DNA of 5,546 bases, taken from positions 1 through 5,546 of the forward strand of contig JALWHA010000032.1 of assembly GCA_027038695.1 (NCBI GenBank). The letters run 5' to 3'. The notes beneath the pieces were generated by a model that ran no database searches, was not told the origin of the DNA, and worked only from the letters and a program-made list of their open reading frames with translations. The position numbers were made by a program, and so were the translations under genes. Shown here piece after piece: positions 1 to 5,546 of the stretch; the first letter of the stretch is position 1; the number at the start of each line of letters is the position of its first letter. The DNA is from Acidobacteriota bacterium. GTDB taxonomy: Bacteria > Acidobacteriota > Holophagae > Thermotomaculales > Thermotomaculaceae.

Positions 1-1357
1 GGAGCAGCAGGAGAAGTTTCTAAACGGCGGAATTGAGAGAGGCTATCCAAAGGAAAAACTTGAAAAGTTGTTTGAGATTATGGTAGGTTTTGCGGAATAC
101 GGTTTTAATAAATCCCATTCAACAGCCTATGCAATACTTGCATACAAAACTGCTTATTTAAAGGTGAAATACCCTATTGAATTTGCCACAGCGGTTTTGA
201 CTTTAGAGCAGATGAGTACAACAAAGGTTGAGGACATTCTTAAAATAAAGCCTATGCTTGAGAGTTTGGGTATCAAACTTTTCCCTCCGGATATTAATAA
301 GTCCGGAGAGAGCTTTACCATTGTCGGGGATAATATTCTTTTCGGACTTGGTGCAATCAAAGGAGTGGGAGGAGCCGCTCTTGAATCTATTCTGGAAGAG
401 AGAAAAAAGGGAAGTTATAAGTCATTTAGCGATTTCCTTAAGAGGGTTGATTTAAGAAAGGTTAATAAAAAGGTTGTGGAATCCCTTATTATGTCCGGCG
501 CCTTTGATTCTTTCGGGGATAAGAGGAAATACCTCTTTGAGACTCTTGAAATTCAGATGAAACAGGCTCAAAAAGAGCAGGAAGAAAAGAGAAGGGGGCT
601 TATTCCCCTTTTTGAGATAGACGACGGTGAAGATGAAAACAGGGATGAACAGCCTGAATGGGAGAAAGCGGAGTTGCTTGAAAGGGAATTTGAGGTTCTG
701 GGCTTTTACGCTTCAGGCCACCCTCTTGACGATTATTCAAAGGAATTGAGGCGTTTTTCAACAATGTCGGTAAGGGAGATTCTTGATCTGTTTGATATGG
801 AAGAGGAAGATAAAGGCTACATTCAAAATGAGGTTTTTAGTGTTATTGTCGGAGGAATGATAAAAAATGTCAGGTTTAAAAACGACAAAAAAGGTAGAAA
901 GATGGCAAATTTTGACCTTGAAGATTTAACGGGGAAGATTGATGTTGTCGCCTTTGGCTCTTCTTTTCGGGAAAATTTTAAAGACAACCCCGGCAGAAAT
1001 GTAATTGAAAACCTTTCCGATATGCTAATGCAGGAAAAAGGTGTTTTCTTTGTGTTCGGTTCGGTGAATTTAAAGAAAGACAGGCCCGGGATTGTTTTAA
1101 ATAAACTTGTGCCGTACGACAGTATGATTAAGGAAGAGGCTCGTATGCTTGTTGTTGAAGTGAAAAACGGCGAGCAGGTTGATATTTTGAAAAAAGAATT
1201 TGAATTGTACAAAGGGGACGACCTTTCCTTGTTTTTTTTGGTTAAATTTGAAGGTAAGAGAGTTGTTATAAGGGCGGGAGAAAAATACAGGCTGTCTTAT
1301 GATGTGCTTGATTCCGGTGTTTTTAGAAATTTGGGCGTAACCTTTAGCCTTAATTAA
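1..1357 (+). CDS. dnaE: DNA polymerase III subunit alpha (DnaE), C-terminal part, 5'-truncated by the window edge
   Basis: Catalytic subunit of the replicative DNA polymerase. The frame is open from base 2 and gives 451 residues before TAA at 1355-1357, well under half of a typical DnaE of about 1,100-1,200 residues. The PHP domain and the palm with the catalytic aspartates lie outside the window. Visible parts, numbered from the first complete codon, are: the conserved YGFNKSHSTAYA segment at about 33-44; a helix-hairpin-helix region with GLGAIKGVG at about 115-123; a charged linker at about 185-222; the family motif LGFYASGHPLDDY at about 233-245; an OB-fold of the nucleic-acid-binding type at about 277-369; and a short C-terminal domain at about 380-451, where the family contacts the clamp loader. 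These features fit DnaE rather than PolC. A TTG at 68 is internal and is not the start. The gene converges on the - strand block and overlaps its last gene by three bases. No frameshift or internal stop is seen. Confidence 0.97.
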   Translation, partial: EQQEKFLNGGIERGYPKEKLEKLFEIMVGFAEYGFNKSHSTAYAILAYKTAYLKVKYPIEFATAVLTLEQMSTTKVEDILKIKPMLESLGIKLFPPDINKSGESFTIVGDNILFGLGAIKGVGGAALESILEERKKGSYKSFSDFLKRVDLRKVNKKVVESLIMSGAFDSFGDKRKYLFETLEIQMKQAQKEQEEKRRGLIPLFEIDDGEDENRDEQPEWEKAELLEREFEVLGFYASGHPLDDYSKELRRFSTMSVREILDLFDMEEEDKGYIQNEVFSVIVGGMIKNVRFKNDKKGRKMANFDLEDLTGKIDVVAFGSSFRENFKDNPGRNVIENLSDMLMQEKGVFFVFGSVNLKKDRPGIVLNKLVPYDSMIKEEARMLVVEVKNGEQVDILKKEFELYKGDDLSLFFLVKFEGKRVVIRAGEKYRLSYDVLDSGVFRNLGVTFSLN

Positions 1358-1866
1358 TCGGAAGTTTTCTGTATGATCATATATTGGGCTTCTATAAGGC
1401 CTAAAACCTTTTGCATAAAGTTTTTCACCATCCCCTTGTAGAAGAAAGTCATAATTATAGGCCAGATTACGGCCCAGAAGAATATGCTCCCGAATATAAT
1501 AATGTAATGGGAAACCTGCATTTGCGGGTGATACTTGTTGTTAAAAAAGAAATAAAAAATTGTAAAGGAGATTATCAAGGTAAAAGACAGAAACAAAAGC
1601 CCTAAAAACCAGCGCATAAAATTTACTTTGTAATGTATTTTTAGTTTCCCGTTTTCGTCTGAGATATTAAATAATATCTCGCTTAAATTTATTTTTCTAT
1701 AGAGAAATCTTGCTGAAGTAACTTTTATTGTATCTGGTGAGGGGGTTTCAACCTTGTAGTTGTTTCCCCCCTTTCCCAGGTTTTTAAAAATCTCTTCAAC
1801 CTTTCTTTTGAAAAAATCCTTTGAACAGGTTATTGAGACTGTTTCTTCAACTTCAGGTTTAATCAT
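1354..1866 (-). CDS. Uncharacterised two-helix membrane protein, translationally coupled to pepT
   Basis: I do not recognise this family. The product is 170 residues if the ATG at 1866-1864 is used. This start overlaps the pepT stop as ATGA and has a GGAAG ten bases upstream. An in-frame ATG at 1887 would add seven residues (MGGRKQK) but lies inside pepT without a better ribosome site. Residues 1-82 form a soluble, mixed-charge domain starting MIKPEVEETVSITCSKDFFK, with predicted alternating helix and strand. Two hydrophobic segments follow, at about 84-108 and 119-142, joined by a short polar loop (NNKYHPQMQVS). A C-terminal tail of about 28 residues follows, containing YKGMVKNFMQK. With two spans, both ends should be on the same side, and the lysines suggest the cytoplasm. 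There is no signal peptide and no catalytic motif. Last gene of the block; its stop codon overlaps the dnaE stop. Codon use resembles its neighbours, so it is probably a native gene. Confidence 0.85.
   Translation of the reverse strand: MIKPEVEETVSITCSKDFFKRKVEEIFKNLGKGGNNYKVETPSPDTIKVTSARFLYRKINLSEILFNISDENGKLKIHYKVNFMRWFLGLLFLSFTLIISFTIFYFFFNNKYHPQMQVSHYIIIFGSIFFWAVIWPIIMTFFYKGMVKNFMQKVLGLIEAQYMIIQKTSD
1863..1866 (-). other. ATGA stop/start overlap between pepT and the membrane-protein gene
   Basis: On the - strand the bases ATGA contain the ATG start of the 170-residue membrane protein (1866-1864) and the TGA stop of pepT (1865-1863). This arrangement usually means that ribosomes ending pepT re-initiate on the next gene. 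It fixes the start choice for the downstream gene. Confidence 0.85.
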
Positions 1867-3104
1867 TTTTTGTTTTCTTCCGCCCATAAACTTGCTATGG
1901 TCAAGATTACTTCCGAAGCCTTTTCCATGGTGTTTACCGAAGTAAATTCTTTTTTAGAGTGAAAGTTTATTCCCCCGGCAAAGATATTCGGAGTCGGCAC
2001 TCCCATAAAGGTAAGCCTTGAGCCGTCTGTTCCCCCTCTGATTGGTTTTCTTTCAGGTTCAATCCCCAATTTTTCAAAAGCCTTTAAAGCAATGTTTAAA
2101 ACCTCAGGGTGTTCGTCAAGTATGTACTTCATATTTCTGTACTGCTCGGTTATTTCAATGTTAACTTCTCCTTTGGGGAATTTTTCAAGAACCTTTTCTT
2201 TGATTTTTAAAAGGTCGTCTCCCAGAGCCTTTAATTCGTCTAAATCGAAACTCCTGATAATAATTTGAAGCCTTGTTTCGTTTTCCATTCCGTTTATGAT
2301 TGTGGTGTGGTAGTATCCTTCCCTCTTTTCGGTTGTTTCGGGAAGTGTGTTTTCATTCATAAGGGTTACAAACAGGGAAGCCATCCTGATTGAGTTAACA
2401 AGTTTATCTTTTGCGTATCCCGGGTGTACGTTTATCCCTTTGAAAGTTATTTCCGCCTTATCTGCGTTGAAGTTTTCGTCTTCAAGTTCCCCCAATGGCC
2501 CGCCGTCCATTGTGTAGGCAAACTTTGCACCGAATTTTTTTACATCAAAGTAATCTACCCCTTTTCCGATCTCTTCGTCGGGGGTAAAAGCGATTTTTAT
2601 CTCTCCATGCTTGAATTCAGGGTGTTTCATCATATACTCAACCGCGGTCATAATCTCGGTAATGCCCGCTTTATCGTCTGCCCCTAATAGGGTTGTTCCG
2701 TCTGTGGTTATAATGTCATCTCCGATCAGTTTGTTTAAAACAGGGTTTTCTTCAGGGGTAAGCACGATGTTTTCGTTGGGAAGTTTTATCTTTCCCCCCT
2801 GATAATTTTTATGGATAATGGGGTTAACCCCTTCTCCCTTTTCCGCAGGAGCGGTATCCATATGAGCGATAAAGCCTATAGGCGGCACATCCCAATCTAC
2901 GTTTGAAGGGAGTGATGCGTAAACATAGCCCGCCCTGTCAAGTTCAACATCCTTTACGCCTAAAGTTTTTAACTCTTCAACCAGTTTTTTTGCAAACTCA
3001 ATCTGCCTCTCGGTTGACGGAAATGTATTTGATTCCTCGTCCGAGGTGGTGTAGATCTTTACGTAATTTAAAAACCTTTCAACCATTTTTTCTCTGTCAA
3101 TCAT
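1863..3104 (-). CDS. pepT: Peptidase T (tripeptide aminopeptidase, M20B)
   Basis: Cytosolic di-zinc aminopeptidase that removes the N-terminal residue from tripeptides during peptide breakdown. At 413 residues it matches the usual PepT length (about 405-415). Metal and catalytic residues of the M20 family are all visible: AHMDT with H81 and D83; GADDKAG with D143 as the bridging aspartate; TPDEEIG with E177 as general base and E178 as ligand; TMDGG with D200; and NFHSKKEF with H382. The order and spacing match Salmonella PepT within a few residues. The lid/dimerisation domain lies at about 212-325 and includes NVHPGYAKDKLVN, with H227. RGGTDGSRL at 357-365 is the substrate-carboxylate region. 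The start is ATG at 3104, with AGGGAG five bases upstream. It lies 64 bp after the metallopeptidase gene and overlaps the next gene as ATGA. No signal peptide and no truncation. The close alternatives, other M20 peptidases, lack this overall pattern. Confidence 0.97.
   Translation of the reverse strand: MIDREKMVERFLNYVKIYTTSDEESNTFPSTERQIEFAKKLVEELKTLGVKDVELDRAGYVYASLPSNVDWDVPPIGFIAHMDTAPAEKGEGVNPIIHKNYQGGKIKLPNENIVLTPEENPVLNKLIGDDIITTDGTTLLGADDKAGITEIMTAVEYMMKHPEFKHGEIKIAFTPDEEIGKGVDYFDVKKFGAKFAYTMDGGPLGELEDENFNADKAEITFKGINVHPGYAKDKLVNSIRMASLFVTLMNENTLPETTEKREGYYHTTIINGMENETRLQIIIRSFDLDELKALGDDLLKIKEKVLEKFPKGEVNIEITEQYRNMKYILDEHPEVLNIALKAFEKLGIEPERKPIRGGTDGSRLTFMGVPTPNIFAGGINFHSKKEFTSVNTMEKASEVILTIASLWAEENKK
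1877..1881 (-). promoter_or_regulatory. Shine-Dalgarno site for the 170-residue membrane protein
   Basis: GGAAG on the - strand, inside the last codons of pepT, ten bases before the ATG at 1866. It is a moderate site at the long end of normal spacing, and it supports the ATGA start over the earlier ATG at 1887. Confidence 0.5.
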
Positions 3105-3109
3105 ACAAA

Positions 3110-3115
3110 CTCCCT
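3110..3115 (-). promoter_or_regulatory. Shine-Dalgarno site for pepT; surrounding spacer 3105-3168 otherwise plain
   Basis: AGGGAG on the - strand, five bases before the pepT ATG. This is the only evident signal in the 64-bp spacer between the metallopeptidase stop and pepT. The rest is A/T-rich. It has one weak five-base inverted repeat (CCAAA/TTTGG) and no pair of -35/-10 boxes I would defend. An internal promoter here is possible but not shown. Confidence 0.75.
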
Positions 3116-3168
3116 GTCAAAATTTTTCTCTCTTTCAGTTTACCAAATTTTAATTTTTTGGAAAAATT

Positions 3169-4101
3169 TTATTCGGAAATTGGAGGGTTTTCCTCTTTTT
3201 CTTCTTCAATATATGGCTCAATTTCACTGTTTTTTTCATCTTCAACCATTTTTTCAATTCTCTTTTTGTTTCTGAAATACCTTACTATTGCGATTATAAT
3301 TGAAAGGAAAAATATAACCCCACCTAAGCCTTTAAAGGAGATTATAAGGTTGAACATTGTGTATTTTGAGAGGAAATCGTCCCTGAACATTAGAAGAAAA
3401 AAGTTGAAGTCTATTCCGAAGGCTGCTGAAAATGAGGCTTTAAAGTCGTACCCTTTTTGAAGGTTTTTGAAAAAAATCCGCATATTGTCATTGCCGTAGG
3501 ATTCCATATAACTCACTATCCCGCACGCAAGGGAGTATGACACAGGAGCGGTTACTGAATTGTGAAATGATTTCGGTGAAAGATAGGTTTCAAACTTCTT
3601 TTTGTTAATTCCCAACAATTCCCTGCCGTCCCAGATTGAGAAACCCCTGCTGTTAAAAACCGCAAGCCCTTCATTAAGCCACAAAGGTATTTTCACTTTG
3701 TTTAAACCAACTATTGCGTGCACAACCTCGTGTTTGAAGACAATAAATACATCGCTTGTAAAATCGGTGTCAAAGGGTTTTGTTGTCTTCAAAACAATAA
3801 TTTTCTTATCGGGAAAGTAGGCCCCCGCAATATTTAAACTGAAAGGAAAAGCCTCGTTTTCAAATTTGTAATCCGGGTTTATGTACACCTTAATAGGTTT
3901 TTCAGGCTTTTTTAACCCGTATTTATTGCATACCCTTTCAAGAAAACCGTCGCATACAACAACCAATTGCTGAACAAGTTTCAGGTTTTGTTTTTTGTAG
4001 TATATGTCAAAGTACTTGTTTTTAGAAACAAAAAAATCCCCCGCCTGCAAATTCACGCTTAAAAAAAGTATTGCAAGGCAGAGGATAATTGCTTTTTTAA
4101 T
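3169..4101 (-). CDS. Secreted, membrane-anchored HExxH metallopeptidase (peptidase MA-like, gluzincin), with probable ATT start
   Basis: Predicted zinc peptidase acting outside the cytoplasmic membrane. Taking ATT at 4101-4099 as start, the product is 310 residues. Residues 1-20 form a signal peptide: two lysines, then AIILCLAILFLSV and a likely cut after NLQA. Residues about 30-240 form the peptidase domain. HEVVH at 124-128 supplies two zinc ligands and the catalytic glutamate. WLNEG at 141-145 gives E144 as the third ligand, typical of gluzincins of the peptidase_MA-like group. A YSLACGIVSYMESYGNDNM segment at 189-207 and a downstream FGID stretch also fit that group. One membrane helix spans about 257-276, followed by RNKKR and an acidic tail to 310 (EIEPYIEEEKEEN). 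This suggests the peptidase is outside and the tail in the cytoplasm. The first conventional start, GTG at 4056, would begin inside the signal peptide and has no ribosome site. The gene lies 12 bp after gatB. The substrate is unknown. Confidence 0.85.
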   Translation of the reverse strand: MKKAIILCLAILFLSVNLQAGDFFVSKNKYFDIYYKKQNLKLVQQLVVVCDGFLERVCNKYGLKKPEKPIKVYINPDYKFENEAFPFSLNIAGAYFPDKKIIVLKTTKPFDTDFTSDVFIVFKHEVVHAIVGLNKVKIPLWLNEGLAVFNSRGFSIWDGRELLGINKKKFETYLSPKSFHNSVTAPVSYSLACGIVSYMESYGNDNMRIFFKNLQKGYDFKASFSAAFGIDFNFFLLMFRDDFLSKYTMFNLIISFKGLGGVIFFLSIIIAIVRYFRNKKRIEKMVEDEKNSEIEPYIEEEKEENPPISE

Positions 4102-4107
4102 AAAAAT

Positions 4108-4115
4108 CCCCCTTT
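4108..4115 (-). promoter_or_regulatory. Strong Shine-Dalgarno site before an ATT start
   Basis: AAAGGGGG on the - strand begins within the gatB TAA and ends six bases before ATT at 4101-4099. Spacing and strength are good, and no ATG, GTG or TTG follows until 4056. The site therefore argues for initiation at ATT. The overlap with the gatB stop also suggests re-initiation by ribosomes leaving gatB. Confidence 0.7.
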
Positions 4116-5529
4116 ATTCCTCAAGGAGTTTCTTTAAAATCTTATTTACAATCTGCGGGTTAGCCTTTCCCCTTGTCTCTTTCATAACCTGCCCCACAAA
4201 AAAGCCGAAAAGCCCCTGTTTCCCGCCTCTGTACTTTTCAACCTGCGACGGGTTTGCCTCAATAATTTTTTTACAAACATCCTCTATTGTGCTTTCGTCG
4301 GTAATCTGAATAAGCCCCTTTTCTTTAACAATCTTTTCAGGGTCTTTATTTGTTTTATAAACTTCGGGGAATATGTCTTTTGCAATTTTCATTGATATTG
4401 TTTTGTTGTCAATAAGTTTAATGAGTTTTACAAGTGTTTCAGGTTTTAACTCACATTCGTCTATGGCCTTTTTCTCCGCATTTAATTCCCTTAACAACTC
4501 TGTCTGTATCAAAGCCGAGGCTGTTTTCGGGTTTCCGCTTTCTTTGGCAACCTTTTCAAAGTAGTCTGCAAGGCTTTTTTCAAGTGTTAAAAAGTATGCG
4601 TCTTCTTTCTTTATGCCAAACTCATCTACAAACCTCAAAGCCTTTTCAAGTGGAAGTTCAGGCATTGTTTTTCTAATGTTTTCAATCTCTTCTTCGGTAA
4701 TAACAAGGGGTTTCAAGTCAGGTTCGGGGAAATACCTGTAATCGTGAGCGCCTTCTTTTGAGCGCATAGGTCTTGTTTCGTTTTTTCTATCGTCGTAAAG
4801 CCTTGTCTCCTGAAGTACTTTTCCCCCTGATTTTATTACCTCTGTTTGCCTTTTGATTTCATAGTCAATTGCCTTTTGAACAAACCTGAAAGAGTTGAGA
4901 TTTTTAAGTTCTGTTTTTGTGCCCAACTCTTTCTGCCCTTTAGGCCTGATGGATATATTTGCGTCGCACCTTAAAGAGCCCTCTTCCATATTTCCGTCGC
5001 ATATCCCTAAATACCTTAAAATTGCCCTTAATTGAACAAGGTATTTGTATGCGTCTTCCCCGCTTCTCATATCAGGTTTGGAGACAATCTCAATTAGAGG
5101 AATTCCGCTTCTGTTAAAGTCCACAAGAGTCCTGTCTCCCTTGTGCATGGATTTTGCGGCGTCTTCTTCAAGGTGAATTCTCTCTAACCTGAAGGATGTT
5201 CCCTCGTCAACCTTAACCTCTCCCCCTTCGCATATTGGGATTTCATACTGGGTTATCTGGTACCCTTTAGGCAAATCTGGGTAAAAGTAATTCTTTCTTG
5301 AAAAAACAGAGGTCAGGTTTATCCTGCAGTTGAAAGCCAATCCCGCTTTTATTGCAAACTCAACAGCCCTTTTGTTTATAACAGGCAATGCCCCCGGCAA
5401 CCCGTAGCACACGGGACAGGTGTTAGTATTCGGCTCGTCTTTAAAGTCTGTTTTGCAGGAGCAAAACATTTTGGTATCTGTTTTTAATTGTGCGTGAACT
5501 TCTAAACCTATTACGGCTTCAAATTCCAT
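4114..5529 (-). CDS. gatB: Asp-tRNA(Asn)/Glu-tRNA(Gln) amidotransferase subunit B
   Basis: Subunit B of the cytosolic GatCAB complex. It binds the misacylated tRNA and carries out the ATP-dependent activation and amidation step, using ammonia channelled from GatA. At 471 residues it is full length. Seen in order: IGLEVHAQL at 7-15; a cysteine cluster C23, C25, C38, C41 in MFCSC and TCPVC; the family signature RKNYFYPDLPKGYQITQ at 78-94; HLEEDAAK at 119-126; DFNRSGIPLIEIVSKPD at 137-153; EEGSLRCDANISIRP at 182-196; SKEGAHDYRYFPEPDL at 257-272; and a YqeY-like, tRNA-binding tail from about 325, ending KANPQIVNKILKKLLEE. The start is ATG at 5529, with AGAGG five bases upstream. A GTG at 5535 adds two residues but lies inside that ribosome site. 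No gatA or gatC is in the window; they could lie beyond the right edge. It is the first visible gene of the - strand block. Confidence 0.98.
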   Translation of the reverse strand: MEFEAVIGLEVHAQLKTDTKMFCSCKTDFKDEPNTNTCPVCYGLPGALPVINKRAVEFAIKAGLAFNCRINLTSVFSRKNYFYPDLPKGYQITQYEIPICEGGEVKVDEGTSFRLERIHLEEDAAKSMHKGDRTLVDFNRSGIPLIEIVSKPDMRSGEDAYKYLVQLRAILRYLGICDGNMEEGSLRCDANISIRPKGQKELGTKTELKNLNSFRFVQKAIDYEIKRQTEVIKSGGKVLQETRLYDDRKNETRPMRSKEGAHDYRYFPEPDLKPLVITEEEIENIRKTMPELPLEKALRFVDEFGIKKEDAYFLTLEKSLADYFEKVAKESGNPKTASALIQTELLRELNAEKKAIDECELKPETLVKLIKLIDNKTISMKIAKDIFPEVYKTNKDPEKIVKEKGLIQITDESTIEDVCKKIIEANPSQVEKYRGGKQGLFGFFVGQVMKETRGKANPQIVNKILKKLLEE

Positions 5530-5532
5530 TTT

Positions 5533-5539
5533 CACCTCT
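5533..5539 (-). promoter_or_regulatory. Shine-Dalgarno site that sets the gatB start
   Basis: AGAGGTG on the - strand, just before the ATG at 5529. Its AGAGG core is five bases from that ATG and overlaps the in-frame GTG at 5535-5533. This makes the ATG the better start, giving MEFEAVIGLEVH rather than the longer form. Only seven bases of upstream sequence remain in the window, so no promoter can be judged. Confidence 0.75.
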
Positions 5540-5546
5540 TATTGAT

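Noticed and set aside
590..613. Hairpin AGAAGGGG/CCCCTTTTT in dnaE that resembles an intrinsic terminator.
   Set aside because: It lies in the middle of an intact reading frame (residues RGLIPLF). Most of the T-run is used in the stem, and a terminator here would abort dnaE. Codon preference explains it.
823..1212. Open - strand frame of 129 codons opposite the dnaE OB-fold.
   Set aside because: The dnaE frame is clearly conserved here. The antisense product is Ser/Phe/Thr-rich with no domain.
1372..1381. Perfect ten-base palindrome TATGATCATA just past the dnaE stop.
   Set aside because: It is inside the coding end of the membrane-protein gene, does not extend, and occurs once. It is too short to call an operator or terminator.
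1867..1887. ATG at 1887 as start of the membrane-protein gene.
   Set aside because: It adds a short basic stretch that is simply the pepT C-terminal coding sequence in another frame. The ATGA-coupled ATG at 1866 has the better context.
3115..3120. TTGACA on the - strand just before pepT, identical to a sigma-70 -35 box.
   Set aside because: A -10 box at 16-18 bases would fall inside pepT, and the sequence there (ACAGAG) does not fit. It merges with the Shine-Dalgarno site and is probably chance.
2903..3460. Open + strand frame of 185 codons opposite the pepT start and the 3' end of the metallopeptidase gene.
   Set aside because: It is antisense to two well-supported genes, shows no recognisable motif, and has the low-complexity, Ser/Phe-rich look of a shadow frame.
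4054..4056. GTG as start of the metallopeptidase gene.
   Set aside because: It sits inside the signal peptide and has only A/T-rich sequence before it, without a ribosome site.

Overview
The window is a compact, AT-rich, gene-dense piece of a bacterial chromosome. It holds five protein-coding genes with almost no spare DNA. Arginine is coded mostly by AGA/AGG, and A/T-ending codons are common. The genes are housekeeping or envelope genes. There is no phage, insertion sequence, CRISPR, tRNA or rRNA signal. The presence of gatB implies indirect (transamidation) synthesis of Gln-tRNA and/or Asn-tRNA. The replicase is a DnaE-type alpha subunit. I cannot assign a phylum from the sequence alone.

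Layout: the left quarter (1-1357, + strand) is the 3' part of dnaE, which enters from outside the window. The rest is a four-gene block on the - strand, read from right to left: gatB (5529-4114), a predicted secreted, membrane-anchored HExxH metallopeptidase (4101-3169), pepT (3104-1863), and an unrecognised two-helix membrane protein (1866-1354). Gaps in the block are 12 bp, 64 bp and a 4-bp ATGA overlap, so it looks like one transcription unit whose promoter lies beyond the right edge. The block runs head-on into dnaE, and the two converging stop codons share the bases TTAA at 1354-1357.

How the genes relate: GatB belongs to the GatCAB amidotransferase of translation, and PepT is a cytosolic tripeptidase. 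The gluzincin-like peptidase acts outside the membrane. The small membrane protein is translationally coupled to pepT. A link between envelope proteolysis and peptide recycling is possible but is only inferred from gene order.

The most notable observation concerns the start of the metallopeptidase gene. No ATG, GTG or TTG lies upstream of its signal peptide. A strong Shine-Dalgarno sequence instead sits six bases before an ATT codon that opens a well-formed signal peptide. The first conventional start (GTG at 4056) would cut off most of that signal peptide. I found no convincing evidence of a wholly new system. The other items are organisational curiosities and one unknown protein.
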